Source: Allobosea sp. OK403
Lineage (GTDB): Bacteria; Pseudomonadota; Alphaproteobacteria; Rhizobiales; Beijerinckiaceae
DNA: 64,000 nucleotides
Assembly: GCF_900113835.1 (NCBI RefSeq)
Contig: NZ_FOQV01000005.1
Span: 258,173 to 322,172 of the forward strand
Reading direction: 5' to 3'
Of this stretch, positions 44,471-54,098 are shown in pieces. Each line of letters starts with the position of its first letter. Position 1 is the stretch's first letter. The notes beneath the pieces were generated by a model. It had not been told where the DNA came from, did no database searches, and worked only from the letters and a program-made list of their open reading frames with translations. The position numbers were made by a program, and so were the translations under genes.

Positions 44471-46113
44471 GCGGCGGCAAGGGATCGCCGGTCTGCGATC
44501 GCCTGCCGGAGGTTCAGATAAAGCAGATGTACGGTCAGGGTGCAGAGCGCGAAGCCGGAAATCCAGCAGATCAGCAGGAAGATGTCGTTATAGGCAAGGA
44601 TATTGGCCTCTCGCGTCGCCTGTTGCGCGAGCAGAGCGAGCCCCTCCGCGTTCAGCAATTGGCTGTCGGTCAGCACCCTGCCATAGGAGCTTGCGAGCTG
44701 GCGGACGCGCTCGACGACCAGCGGGTCGCTCAGCGTCAATCGCTCGACCAGATAGCTGGAATGGAACTGTTCGCGCAGCACGACGAAGCTGGTGAAGAAG
44801 GCCGAGCCCATCAGCCCGCCGATGCTTTGCGTGAACAGGAAGGTGACGATGAAGCTGGTGATGTATTCCGGCCCGCGTTTCATCGCCACCGACAGCCCGG
44901 TGGCCAAGGAAGGCGGCAGGAACAACGCTCCGCCGAAGGCGATCAACCCCTGGCTGAAATACATGTTCGCCGGGCGCGTCAGGTTGGTGGCCTGGCTGTC
45001 GAGATAGGCGCCGACACAGACGCAGAGCAGCGCAAGGCCATGCAGCGCCGGAATGCGCTCCGGCTTCAGCAAGGCGCCGCAAGTCAGCCCACCCGCCACG
45101 GAGGCGAGCAGGATCGCGCCGTAAAGCCCGGCGCTTTGTTCGTTGAGCAGGCCGACCGTCTGGAACAGGCCGATCGCGCCCGCGGTCTGCTCGGACAGGA
45201 CGAGGCGGAAGAGCAGCATGATCGCGGCCAGATGCAGGATCTCGCGGCTCATCAGCCAGCGCACGTTCAAGAGCGGCGTCTCGCGCTGCATCTCGATCGC
45301 GATCGCGAGGCCCAGCGACAGCAGCGAGGCCGCCAGGCACCAGCCGAGCCATGGCGCCTCGAGCCACCAATAATAGCGCCCGAGCGCGAGCACGACGGCA
45401 AGCAGGCCGAAGCTCAATGCGATCAGCGGATAGCTGACGAAATCGAGCTTGCGCAGCACCTTGGTGTGCACGATCGGCGTCAATGGCAGGAGATAGACCA
45501 CCGCCGCCGCAAGCAGCGCCAGCCCCATCTCCATCATGTAGAGTTCGTGCCATTGGCCGAGATCGAGCAGCGCCGGCGCGAGCAGCCGCGCCAGCGTCGG
45601 CGTCGCCGCCGTGCAGGTCAGCGCCAGGCTCAGGCCCCAACTCATCTTCTTCGAGGCCGGAAAGGCCTCGAGCATGTAGAGGAAGCCCAGCGTCGATACC
45701 GGCGAGCTCGCGATGCCGGCGAGGAAGCGGATGGCCACGGCCGCGCGCAGATCATGCACGAACAGGTGCAGGATCGAGGCGAAGACGAAGACGCCCAGGC
45801 TCAGCAGCGCGAAGCGGCGCAAGCCGAACTGGATGCGGATCTTGGTCAGGATCAGGGTCAGGCTGACATTGGGCGCCATATAGGCGGCGATCAGCCAGTT
45901 CGTCTCGGTCAGTGTCGCGCCGAGCGATCCCTGGATCTGGGCGGTGTTGCCGGCGACGAAATTCATCCCCAGCCCCTGCGTCGTCCAGAGCAGGACGGAG
46001 GCGCCGATGCAGGCGATGCTCCGTTGCAGGGTTGGGTCGGGCGGCGAGGCTGCAACTGCGGCGGCAGGTGCCGGCGCAGGGCTGGGCGATGTGCCTTCGG
46101 CTGTGTTCGTCAT
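44467..46113 (-). CDS. MFS drug efflux permease, DHA2 family (EmrB-like)
   Basis: 548 residues with about 14 membrane helices. The N-terminal tail is Ala/Pro-rich. Motif-like segments include IQGSLGATLTETNWLIAAYMAPNVSLTLI (helix 2 region), FLAGIASSPVSTLGFLYMLEAFPASKKMSWGLSLALTCTAATPTLARLL (motif C region) and a large loop near residue 460-515 as in EmrB. It pumps hydrophobic compounds through the HlyD adaptor and a TolC-type channel, the latter not encoded here. The start overlaps the marR stop by four bases. Confidence 0.92.
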   Translation of the reverse strand: MTNTAEGTSPSPAPAPAAAVAASPPDPTLQRSIACIGASVLLWTTQGLGMNFVAGNTAQIQGSLGATLTETNWLIAAYMAPNVSLTLILTKIRIQFGLRRFALLSLGVFVFASILHLFVHDLRAAVAIRFLAGIASSPVSTLGFLYMLEAFPASKKMSWGLSLALTCTAATPTLARLLAPALLDLGQWHELYMMEMGLALLAAAVVYLLPLTPIVHTKVLRKLDFVSYPLIALSFGLLAVVLALGRYYWWLEAPWLGWCLAASLLSLGLAIAIEMQRETPLLNVRWLMSREILHLAAIMLLFRLVLSEQTAGAIGLFQTVGLLNEQSAGLYGAILLASVAGGLTCGALLKPERIPALHGLALLCVCVGAYLDSQATNLTRPANMYFSQGLIAFGGALFLPPSLATGLSVAMKRGPEYITSFIVTFLFTQSIGGLMGSAFFTSFVVLREQFHSSYLVERLTLSDPLVVERVRQLASSYGRVLTDSQLLNAEGLALLAQQATREANILAYNDIFLLICWISGFALCTLTVHLLYLNLRQAIADRRSLAAA

Positions 46114-46571
46114 GACGCGACATGCCCGTCCATCGCCGCCTCGATGTTCTCGAAGACGCGTCCGAGCACGCGAGTGGCCACCGCCAGATCCTTCTCATCG
46201 ACGCCGCGCAGCATGAAGGCGCCGATGATCTGCGAGAGCTCCTCGACCTGCCGGAGTTCGCCTTGCGCGGACTCGGTCAACGACAATTGCTTGGCCCGCC
46301 GGTCCCCTTCGACGGCGCTACGCTGAATGAAGCCCTGATTTTCCATGGCGTCCAGCAGCCGGACCAGAGTTGGGCTTTCGATGGCGAGGAATTTCGCCAG
46401 TTCGCTCTGGTTCACGCCGGGATTGCGGGCGATGTGAAGCAGCGCCCGCGCACGGGCCAGCGTCAGCCCCTTTTGCCGGAGCAGGCTGTCGAACGTGGTC
46501 TGCATCTTCCGGCTGGCGGTCGAGAGACGGGTCACGAAGGCGAGTTCGGAGGCGGGGCGGCTCGTTGTCAT
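46110..46571 (-). CDS. MarR family regulator of the efflux operon
   Basis: 153 residues; the start is ATG 46571 (MTTSRPASELAF). The winged helix (residues 35-100; GLTLARARALLHIARNPGVNQSELAKFLAIESPTLVRLLDAMENQGFIQRSAVEGDRRAKQLSLT) has the typical MarR DRRAK wing. It is co-transcribed and translationally coupled (ATGA) with the MFS gene, and a SlyA-like palindrome lies directly upstream, so it probably represses its own operon until a ligand binds. Confidence 0.9.
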   Translation of the reverse strand: MTTSRPASELAFVTRLSTASRKMQTTFDSLLRQKGLTLARARALLHIARNPGVNQSELAKFLAIESPTLVRLLDAMENQGFIQRSAVEGDRRAKQLSLTESAQGELRQVEELSQIIGAFMLRGVDEKDLAVATRVLGRVFENIEAAMDGHVAS

Positions 46572-46582
46572 GGACAATTACA

Positions 46583-46606
46583 TAGCATGCTAATTACTTG
46601 CATGCA
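46583..46606. promoter_or_regulatory. Candidate MarR operator
   Basis: TAGCATGCTA (46583-46592, perfect palindrome; close to the SlyA/MarR-type TTAGCAAGCTAA) and TGCATGCA (46599-46606) lie 11 bases before the marR start codon, with centres 15 bp apart. Confidence 0.5.
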
Positions 46607-46681
46607 TATAAAACCATGGGGCGTGCCCTGCAAGAGCCCGAAGACGCGACGGCTCTTGCGGGGCAGGACTCAGGAGCCGTT

Positions 46682-48259
46682 TCAGTTCTTCTCGATGTTC
46701 CAGAACAGCATCACGGGCGCGCTCAGCACGCCCATGACATTGCTGCGCCGGGCATAGGGCTGGTCGAATTGGCCGAGCACCCGATAAGGCTGCACCTCGG
46801 CCAGCCGGCGATGCAGGATTTCGATCGCGAGCTTGCGGCTGGCGTCGTCGGGCGCATCGACGACGGCGCCGCGCAATCGCTCGGCTTCCGCATCGCAGGG
46901 CCAGCCGGCCCAGGCCTTCTCGCAGGCCATGTTGGTGCCGATATTGGTCAGCGGCGATTGCATGGTCGCGCCCGAGGCCGTGGTCACGAACAGGTTCCAG
47001 CCGCCCTGATCGGTGGTGCCGCGATTCTGCTGGCGCGTCGTGACCGTGCCCCAGTCGGAGAACTGGAGGTCGATATTGAAGCCAGCCTTCTTGAGGCTGT
47101 CGGCGGCGACTTCGGCCATGCGGCCGATCGCTGGAATATCCATGCTCGAAGTGAGCACGAGCTTTTCGCCCTTGTAGCCGCTTTCCGCCAGAAGCTGCCT
47201 GGCCTTGGCGAGGTCGGGCTTGCCGAAGATTTCAGCGCCGGCCTCGGTGCCGTCGGGGCTGCCGCAGATGAAATAGGAGTTGCAGCGTTTCCACCATGCC
47301 TCGTCGCCATAGCCGCCAGCCATGAATTCGGCCTGGTCGGTGGCGTAGGCGAGCGCGAGGCGGGCCTTGGGATTGTCGAAGGGCGGATGCAACTGGTTGG
47401 GTCGCAGCAGCGCCTGGGTCGCCAAGTTGTTGTAGCGCTCTATCTTGACATTCTTGTCGCGCGAAATGACCGGAACGAGGTCCTGACTGGGCTGCTCCCA
47501 GATGTCGATCTCGCCAGTCTGCAGCGCCGCGGCCGCGGTTGCCGGGTCGGGCATGATCATCCACTCGACCCTGTCGACCTTGACGACGCGTCCGCCCGAA
47601 AGTCCGTCCGCCGGCTCGGAGCGCGGCACGTAATCGGGGTTGCGGTCATAGACGACCTTGGCGCCGCTACGCCACTCCGCCTTGTTGAAGCGGAACGGCC
47701 CGCTGCCGATGGTTTCGGAGATCGGCTTCATCGGGTCGCTGGTGGCGTCGCTCTCGCGCATGATCGCCGGAATTTGGCCGACGGCGGAGCCGAGCGCGAA
47801 CGGCACCAGCGCCATCGGACGCTTCAGCTTGAGCGTGAAGCTCCTGTCGTCGATGGCCTGCATGCCCTCGGTGTATTCGCCGAGCTTGCCGCCGATCGTG
47901 TCGCGCGCCATCCAGCGCTTCAGCGAAGGAATGACGTCGCGCGTCGTCACCGGCTGGCCGTCATGGAATTTCAGGCCCGGGCGCAGCGTAAAGCTCCAGG
48001 TCAGTTTATCGTCGGAGGTCGAAAAGCTCTCGACCATCTGCGGCTTGGGATTAAGGCCGGCGTCCCAGGCAAACAGCGTCTCGTAGATCATCAGCCCATG
48101 CATGCGCGTGATCACGATCGAGGATGCGACCGGGTCGAGGTTCTTGAGATCGGAATGCGGTACGACGCGCAGGATTTTTCCGGGCGCCGGCTGTGCCTGA
48201 GCGGGGAGGGTAAGACAGGCGGCCGAGATGGCCAGGGCGGCGAGACGCGAGAGTTTCAT
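46682..48259 (-). CDS. Peptide-type ABC transporter substrate-binding protein (SBP_bac_5)
   Basis: A periplasmic binding protein of the DppA/OppA family, 525 residues with a signal peptide (MKLSRLAALAISAACLTLPAQAQ). Family features: LRVVPHSDLKNLDPVASS, YETLFAWDAGLNPKPQMVESF, WSFTLRPGLKFHDGQPVTTRDVIPSLKRW, and GSGPFRFNKAEWRSG. Its start overlaps the stop of the D-aminopeptidase gene upstream by four bases, which implies a shared job such as capture of D-amino-acid peptides. No permease or ATPase is on this transcript. Confidence 0.93.
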   Translation of the reverse strand: MKLSRLAALAISAACLTLPAQAQPAPGKILRVVPHSDLKNLDPVASSIVITRMHGLMIYETLFAWDAGLNPKPQMVESFSTSDDKLTWSFTLRPGLKFHDGQPVTTRDVIPSLKRWMARDTIGGKLGEYTEGMQAIDDRSFTLKLKRPMALVPFALGSAVGQIPAIMRESDATSDPMKPISETIGSGPFRFNKAEWRSGAKVVYDRNPDYVPRSEPADGLSGGRVVKVDRVEWMIMPDPATAAAALQTGEIDIWEQPSQDLVPVISRDKNVKIERYNNLATQALLRPNQLHPPFDNPKARLALAYATDQAEFMAGGYGDEAWWKRCNSYFICGSPDGTEAGAEIFGKPDLAKARQLLAESGYKGEKLVLTSSMDIPAIGRMAEVAADSLKKAGFNIDLQFSDWGTVTTRQQNRGTTDQGGWNLFVTTASGATMQSPLTNIGTNMACEKAWAGWPCDAEAERLRGAVVDAPDDASRKLAIEILHRRLAEVQPYRVLGQFDQPYARRSNVMGVLSAPVMLFWNIEKN

Positions 48260-49785
48260 GACCGGGCTCCTTGTTCGGCAATGCGGTCGAACTGCAGGCC
48301 GCGGGCGCGGTGGCTGGCGAGATGAAGCGACCCGTCCGGTTGCAAGCAAAGACAAGGCCGATGCCGCCACGGGCCATGGCTCAGATCGGCGAGCGCCCGG
48401 CCGCCTGGCAGGGCGGTGAGCACGGTTTCGGTTCCGGCGTCTCCCGCCCAGGGCATCACGGCGGTAGCGTCCGGGCGGATCAGGATCTCCGCACCGAAGA
48501 TGCGCTCGCGCCAGCGTCCTGCCAGCCGCTGGTCGAGAGCCGTCGCCGCGGGAACGCGTGCGAGGCGGCGCTGGACGCCGCCGATCCTGCCTTCGAATGT
48601 GTCAGTGTCGGCTCGCCTGAGCCTGATGTCGAGATAGGCGGGCAGGCTGCGCAGGCCGTTGTCGCCGTCGCTGACGAGGCGCTCATAGCCGCCCATGAAG
48701 CTGATCGAATCCGGCGCGAGCTCTGCCCAGAACGGGCCGCTCTCGGCAGCGAACAGGCCGGTGGGCACATCGGTTGCGGGGCTGGGCAAGTCCCGGCCCA
48801 GCAGCGCGGCAAGCACGCTCAGGCTCAGCCAGAGCGCATCCTCTTCGCGATTGGTCAGTATGACAACGCCGACGCCATGGTCGGGCGCCATCAGGAAGTG
48901 GTTGCGATAGCCGGGCAGCGAGCCGCCATGGCCGACAAGCGCGATATCCTCCAATGCGTTGCAGACCAGCCCGAGCCGATAGACGCTGCTGCTGCCATCG
49001 GTGAAGGCGCGCGGCGCAGTCAGGCGCTCCAGCATGCCGGCCAGCGAGCCGCGCCCGGCGAGCAGGGCCGAGGCCCAGCGCGCCAGCCCCGCGGCACTGC
49101 CGGCAATCCCGCCCGAAGCGGAGAAATGAAAGCCGTAGCGGCCGCGCCGCCAGCTCTCGCCGTCACGCCAATATCCCGTCGCGAGACCGGGCACGATCTC
49201 GGTCTCATCCTGCGGAAACCGGATCGGCAGGTCGAATTCTGCCATCAGCCGGTCGACGGCCTCGGCATAATCGATCCCGAGCTGCTTCTGCAGCACGAGC
49301 TGGCCGAGGCGCCAGCCGGTGTTGGAATAGGCCATCTCCAGCCCAGGCTCGCCATTCAGGGACGGCAGGCGTTGCGCCACGGCGAGGATTTCGCTGGCGC
49401 TCAGGCTGGCGGTGTAGGGCACGCCGCGCTGCCAGAACACCTCCATCATGTCCGGCAAGGCGCCGGTCATGTCGAGCGCGCGGCCGAGCGGCAGCTGGGC
49501 GAAGGCCTCGGGCAGATCCGCAAGCCATGTCCCGAGCGGGGCGTCGAAGGGCACGTCCGCCTGCAGCAGCAGGGTCGCCAGAATATGCTTGCTGATCGAG
49601 GCGAAGCGGTTCGTTGTGTCCGGGGTGAAGGCGAGCCCGTGCTCGATCACCGCGAAGCCGCCGCTCAGCGCCTCGCGCACGCCGTTGCTGTCGAAGATCA
49701 CGACCGCCCCGCCGGGTCCGCCTTCCCGTCGCCAAGCCTCGGTGATGCTCGAGGCCTCGGCCCTGGCGCGCGTCCAATCCAGCAT
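48256..49785 (-). CDS. D-aminopeptidase-like serine hydrolase (S12, beta-lactamase fold)
   Basis: 509 residues, no signal peptide. The penicillin-recognising motifs are Ser63-x-x-Lys66 (FASISKHI), Tyr153-Ser-Asn155 (MAYSNTG) and HGGS (LVGHGGSLPG). The two extra C-terminal domains after about residue 330, ending with a PDGSLHLASHRARGLQFDRI strand, follow the plan of the Brucella (Ochrobactrum) anthropi D-aminopeptidase, which releases N-terminal D-residues from short peptides. A beta-lactamase-like esterase is the other possibility. It is coupled to the binding-protein gene. Confidence 0.85.
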   Translation of the reverse strand: MLDWTRARAEASSITEAWRREGGPGGAVVIFDSNGVREALSGGFAVIEHGLAFTPDTTNRFASISKHILATLLLQADVPFDAPLGTWLADLPEAFAQLPLGRALDMTGALPDMMEVFWQRGVPYTASLSASEILAVAQRLPSLNGEPGLEMAYSNTGWRLGQLVLQKQLGIDYAEAVDRLMAEFDLPIRFPQDETEIVPGLATGYWRDGESWRRGRYGFHFSASGGIAGSAAGLARWASALLAGRGSLAGMLERLTAPRAFTDGSSSVYRLGLVCNALEDIALVGHGGSLPGYRNHFLMAPDHGVGVVILTNREEDALWLSLSVLAALLGRDLPSPATDVPTGLFAAESGPFWAELAPDSISFMGGYERLVSDGDNGLRSLPAYLDIRLRRADTDTFEGRIGGVQRRLARVPAATALDQRLAGRWRERIFGAEILIRPDATAVMPWAGDAGTETVLTALPGGRALADLSHGPWRHRPCLCLQPDGSLHLASHRARGLQFDRIAEQGARS

Positions 49786-50049
49786 TCCGGCCTCTCCTCA
49801 TCCGTCGGGCGATCGCTGGCAGCGAGTGTCGGGGAAGTTCGGTGGCCGGCGCAATCTCCGCGCTATGCAGTGGGAGCAGGCCCGTGCGGCGATCGCTGCC
49901 GCCGAACCGGAAAACCGACAAACTGTCTAGCCGCTCATGATGGCATCGGCCGTTGAAGCATGCTCTATGTGCGGGAACGCACGCCCGTATAAGGCGAGCG
50001 AAAACAGCAGGCGGGGTTCACCGCTTTGGCTCTTCCATGGGAGGAAGAC

Positions 50050-51075
50050 ATGCAGTTCGACCGACGCCACGTCCTGTCCGGCCTCATCGCGGCTCCCGCC
50101 GTCCTGACCTTCAGCCGGCCGGGCTCCGCCCAGAGCGCGACGACGCTGAAGATCTCGCACCAGTTTCCCGGCGGCAGCATCGACCAGGGCGATTTCCGCG
50201 ATCGGCTGTGCCGGATCATGGCGCGCGAGGTCGAGAAGCGGACGGCCGGTTCGCTCAAATTCGAAGTCTACGCCAACTCGTCACTGATGAAGACGAACGC
50301 GCAGTTCTCGGCGATGCGCAAGGGTGCGCTCGACATGTCGCTCTACCCGATCGCCTATGCCGGCGGCGAGCTGCACGCCTGCAATCTCGGGCTGATGCCC
50401 TGCCTGGTCACGAGCTATGAGCAGGGCGCGAAATGGAAGACCTCGGAGGTCGGCAAGGCGCTGACCAAGATCGTCGAGGACAAGGGCATCAAGATCATCT
50501 CCTGGATCTGGCAGGCTGGCGGTGTCGCCTCGCGCAAGGGCACGATCGGCGGCCCCGACGACGTCAAGGGCATCAAGATCCGCGGTGGCAGCCGCGAGAT
50601 GGATCTGATGTTCACCGCCGCAGGCGCGCAGGTGTCGACCATGCCGTCGAACGAGGTCTATATCGGCATGCAGACCGGCGCGCTCGACGCCGCCGTGACC
50701 TCCTCGACCAGCTTGATCTCGTTCCGCCTGGAAGAATTGTCGAAATCGCTGACGGCGGCCCGCAAAGGCTCGTTCTGGTTCATGCTCGAACCGATGCTGA
50801 TGTCCAAGGCGATCTTCGACAGCCTGAAGCCCGAGCAGCAGAAGACCCTGCTCGATGTCGGCGCCGAGATGGAGGCCTGGGGCACGGCCGAGGCCAAGAA
50901 GGACGATGAGGAGGTCGCCAAGGTCTATGCCGCCAAGGGCGTGCAGGTCATCGACCAGACCGACGCCAACCTCGCTGCCTGGCGCAAGATCTCCGAGGAG
51001 AGTGCCTGGAAGGACTATGCGGCCAAATCGACCGAAGCCGCCGAACTTCTGAAGCTCGCTCGCGCGGTTTCCTGA
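50050..51075 (+). CDS. dctP: TRAP transporter substrate-binding protein DctP
   Basis: 341 residues from ATG 50050, with GAGGAAG just upstream. The N-terminus (MQFDRRHVLSGLIAAPAVLTFSRPGSAQS) has a twin-arginine-like signal. DctP features include ISHQFPGGSIDQGDFRDRLCRIM, EVEKRTAGSLKFEVYANSSL and IKIRGGSREMDLMFTAAGAQVSTMPSNEVYIGMQTGALDAAVTS, with the ligand arginine in KIRGGSR. It binds an organic acid or similar anion; the ligand is not deducible. The permease gene starts two bases after its stop. Confidence 0.93.
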   Translation: MQFDRRHVLSGLIAAPAVLTFSRPGSAQSATTLKISHQFPGGSIDQGDFRDRLCRIMAREVEKRTAGSLKFEVYANSSLMKTNAQFSAMRKGALDMSLYPIAYAGGELHACNLGLMPCLVTSYEQGAKWKTSEVGKALTKIVEDKGIKIISWIWQAGGVASRKGTIGGPDDVKGIKIRGGSREMDLMFTAAGAQVSTMPSNEVYIGMQTGALDAAVTSSTSLISFRLEELSKSLTAARKGSFWFMLEPMLMSKAIFDSLKPEQQKTLLDVGAEMEAWGTAEAKKDDEEVAKVYAAKGVQVIDQTDANLAAWRKISEESAWKDYAAKSTEAAELLKLARAVS

Positions 51076-51076
51076 A

Positions 51077-53035
51077 ATGGCGGGCGGCCTGCAGCACGAC
51101 GCCATCCTCGCCAGCGACATCCGGACCTCGACACCGGTGACGGGCGGCATCGCCGCCGTCATCGGCGCGGTCAACGAGACGCTGTTCAAGCTCTCGGCTG
51201 TTGCGCTCCTTGCAGCCGCGCTGGTCCTGACCTTCGGCGTCATCGCCGGCCATCTCTATGGTCGTGGCGTCGAATGGCAGGACGAGGTCACGATCTTCCT
51301 GGTCGCCGGCGCGATGTTCCTCTCGGCCGGCGCCGTGCAGCAGCGGCGTGGCCATATCGGCATCGACTTCCTCGACCATATGCTGTCGCCGCGATTGAAC
51401 GCGGCCCGGCGCGCCACGGTCGATGCCGTGGTGCTGGCCTTCTGCCTGTTCTTCGCCTGGAAGGCCGGAGGCCTGCTGCAGGAAGCGTTGCATGAGGGCC
51501 AGACCTCGCATTCGGCCTGGGGGCCGCCGCTCTGGATTCCCTATTCGCTGCTGACCCTCGGCATGGCGCTGCTGGCCGTGCAGGTCGCGCTGCAGGTCGG
51601 CCAGCGCTCGCTGCTGGTTCTCGCCGTCGTCGTCCTGGCTGTGGTGGCGCTGCTGATGTGGGAGAGGCCGGTCAGGCCGCTGGTCACGAGCCTTTCGCAG
51701 GCCCAGGTCGGCATCGCCTATTTCGTGGCGACGCTCGTCGTGATGTTCTCCGGCATGCCGATCGCCTTTGCGCTCGGCGTCGTCGCGCTCGTCTTCATGC
51801 TGCTGTTCATGCCGTCGGCCTCGGTCGATACCATCGCGCAGAATTTCTACGAGGAGCTCGCCAACGTCATCATCCTGGCGATCCCGCTCTTCATCCTGAA
51901 AGGCGCGGCGATCGGGCGCTCCAACGCCGGCAAGGACCTGTATTCAGCCCTGCATGCCTGGCTGCACCGGATTCCGGGCGGGCTCGGCGTCGCCAACACC
52001 ATCGCCTGCGGTCTCTTCGCCGCCATGGCGGGCTCGTCGCCGGCGACCTGTTCGGCGATCGGCTCGGCCGGCATCCCGGAGATGCGCCAGCGCGGCTATT
52101 CCGGCGGTTTCGCCGCCGGCATTATCGCGGCCGGCGGCACGCTCGGCATCCTGCTGCCGCCTTCGGTCACCATGCTGCTCTATGCAGTCGCGGCCGAGGT
52201 CTCGCTCGGCAAGCTCTTCCTCGCCGGCATCGGGCCGGGCCTGCTGCTGATCACGCTGTTCGCACTCTATTCGGTGCTGCGCTACCGCAAGGAATTCGCG
52301 GTGGCTCAGACGATCGCAGCCGAGACCGGCGTCCGCTCGGCGTTGCTGACCGAGGAGCATTACACGCTCGGTCAGAAGCTCAGGATGATTGCCTGGGTCG
52401 CGCCCTTCGTCTCGATCCTGGCCGGCGTCATGGTCGTGCTCTATGCCGGCTGGGCGACGCCCTCGGAGACGGCCGGCGTCGGCGCAGTGCTGGCGCTGAT
52501 CGTCATCGGCGCGATGTACGGCATCTGGCGGCCCTCCAAGCTGATGCCGATCGTCACCGGCACGCTGCGCGAATCGACCATGCTCTTGATGATCATCGGC
52601 ATGTCGCTGCTCTATGCCTATGTGATGAGCTATCTCCATATCAGCCAGGCGATGGCCGCCTGGGTGATCGGGCTATCCTTGTCGAAATGGGTGCTGCTGG
52701 CGGCGATCCTGCTCTTCGTCATCGTGCTCGGCTTCTTCCTGCCGCCGGTCTCGATCATCCTGATGACGGCGCCGATCGTGCTGCCGCCGCTCAAGGCCGC
52801 AGGCTTTGACCTGATCTGGTTCGGCGTCGTCATGACCATCGTGATGGAGATGGGATTGATCCACCCGCCGGTGGGCCTCAACATCTTCGTCATCAAGAAC
52901 ATCGCCCCCGACATCCCGCTCTCGGACATCATCTGGGGCACGATGCCTTTCGTCGTGCTGATGTTCCTGGCGGTGATCATCTGCTGCCTGTTCCCGGGCC
53001 TCGTGACCTGGCTGCCCTCGGTGATGATCAAGTAG
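51077..53035 (+). CDS. dctM: TRAP transporter fused permease (DctQ-DctM)
   Basis: 652 residues. The N-terminal about 200 residues are the small DctQ part (four helices; EVTIFLVAGAMFLSAGAVQQRRGHIGIDF), and the rest is the large DctM sodium-driven permease (about 12 helices; FVATLVVMFSGMPIAFALGV, AIPLFILKGAAIGRSNAGKDLY, AAGGTLGILLPPSVTMLLYA, GLIHPPVGLNIFVIKNIAPD). QM fusions are a known variant. It works with the DctP protein encoded directly upstream. Confidence 0.94.
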   Translation: MAGGLQHDAILASDIRTSTPVTGGIAAVIGAVNETLFKLSAVALLAAALVLTFGVIAGHLYGRGVEWQDEVTIFLVAGAMFLSAGAVQQRRGHIGIDFLDHMLSPRLNAARRATVDAVVLAFCLFFAWKAGGLLQEALHEGQTSHSAWGPPLWIPYSLLTLGMALLAVQVALQVGQRSLLVLAVVVLAVVALLMWERPVRPLVTSLSQAQVGIAYFVATLVVMFSGMPIAFALGVVALVFMLLFMPSASVDTIAQNFYEELANVIILAIPLFILKGAAIGRSNAGKDLYSALHAWLHRIPGGLGVANTIACGLFAAMAGSSPATCSAIGSAGIPEMRQRGYSGGFAAGIIAAGGTLGILLPPSVTMLLYAVAAEVSLGKLFLAGIGPGLLLITLFALYSVLRYRKEFAVAQTIAAETGVRSALLTEEHYTLGQKLRMIAWVAPFVSILAGVMVVLYAGWATPSETAGVGAVLALIVIGAMYGIWRPSKLMPIVTGTLRESTMLLMIIGMSLLYAYVMSYLHISQAMAAWVIGLSLSKWVLLAAILLFVIVLGFFLPPVSIILMTAPIVLPPLKAAGFDLIWFGVVMTIVMEMGLIHPPVGLNIFVIKNIAPDIPLSDIIWGTMPFVVLMFLAVIICCLFPGLVTWLPSVMIK

Positions 53036-53117
53036 GCAACCTGCACGGGATCGAGACTGTTGCATCCGTCTCGGCGCTTTATAGTCCGCTCTCAATTTGT
53101 GGAGCGGGAGCAGAACC

Positions 53118-54098
53118 ATGCGGGTGGCGGTTGTCGGTGCGGGTGCGATCGGGGGCGTCATCGCCTGGCATATGGCCAAGGCGGGGCAGCGCCCTCTCAT
53201 CGTGGCGCGCCCGGCGACGGCGGCCCTGCTCGCCTCCGACGGCCTGACCCTCGAAACCGCGTCATCCGCCGAAACGCTATCCGTCAACGCGACGGCCGAT
53301 CCGTCCTCGGCCGGCGTGCAGGATCTCGTTCTGGTCGGCTATAAGGCGCATGACTGGCCGACGGGCCTGGATCTGGTGACGCCTCTGCTCGGGCCCGAGA
53401 CGATCGTGCTGCCGATGCTGAACGGCATTCCATGGTGGTATCTGGATGGGCTGGACGAGAGGTTCGGCGATCGGAAATTGACCTCTGTCGACCCCGAAGG
53501 CGCGATCGCGGCAGCGCTTCCGACCACCCAGATTCTCGGCTGTGTCGTCTATGTCGGCGCCAATCGCCCGGCGCCGAACCGGATCGCCTGGAACGGCCGC
53601 AAGCGCCTGGTCATCGGCGAACCGCTGGCGCCGACGAGCGCGAGGCTTGCCGATGTCGTGGCGTTCCTGAAGGCGGGCGGCATCGACGCCGAGCCGAGCA
53701 CGGACATCCGAGGCGCGGTCTGGCACAAACTCCTCGGCAATGCCGCCTATAATCCGGTCTCGGCGCTGACGGGAGCGACGATCGACGCCATCATCGGCGA
53801 CCCCGCGCTCCGCAGCGTCGCCAAGTCGATCATGGCGGAATGCGTTGCGGTGGCCGCAGCGCTCGGCATCGAGGACAGGCCCGATCTCGAGGTGCGCCTG
53901 GAGCTTCCTCCCACCCTGGTCGGCGTCAAGACCTCGATGCTGCAGGACATGGAGGCTGGCCGGCCGCTGGAATTGGGTGCGATCGCAGGCGCGGTCACCG
54001 AGCTCGGCCGAAGGGCCGGAGTTCCCACTCCGCTGATCGACTGCGTCGCGGCGCTGGCAGGGAATGCCTGGCGGCAGCGATGGGGAGCCGCGGGCTGA
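53118..54098 (+). CDS. 2-dehydropantoate 2-reductase family protein
   Basis: 326 residues, NADPH-dependent. The Rossmann motif is VAVVGAGAIGGVIA (residues 3-16), and the substrate-binding core AVWHKLLGNAAYNPVSALTGAT has the catalytic Lys. The C-terminal helical domain has SMLQDMEAGRPLELGAIAGAVTELGRRAGVPTPLID, very typical of PanE/ApbA. Whether it makes pantoate or reduces another 2-keto acid linked to the TRAP or ABC substrate is open. It lies 82 bp after the TRAP permease. Confidence 0.88.
   Translation: MRVAVVGAGAIGGVIAWHMAKAGQRPLIVARPATAALLASDGLTLETASSAETLSVNATADPSSAGVQDLVLVGYKAHDWPTGLDLVTPLLGPETIVLPMLNGIPWWYLDGLDERFGDRKLTSVDPEGAIAAALPTTQILGCVVYVGANRPAPNRIAWNGRKRLVIGEPLAPTSARLADVVAFLKAGGIDAEPSTDIRGAVWHKLLGNAAYNPVSALTGATIDAIIGDPALRSVAKSIMAECVAVAAALGIEDRPDLEVRLELPPTLVGVKTSMLQDMEAGRPLELGAIAGAVTELGRRAGVPTPLIDCVAALAGNAWRQRWGAAG

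Noticed and set aside
44527..46326. 599-codon open frame on the plus strand across the MFS and marR genes
   Set aside because: Runs opposite to a gene with clear membrane helices; the translation is Arg/Gln/Glu/Asp-rich shadow sequence.
46598..49956. Two long plus-strand open frames opposite the binding protein and D-aminopeptidase genes
   Set aside because: The minus-strand proteins have signal peptide and catalytic motifs; the plus frames do not.
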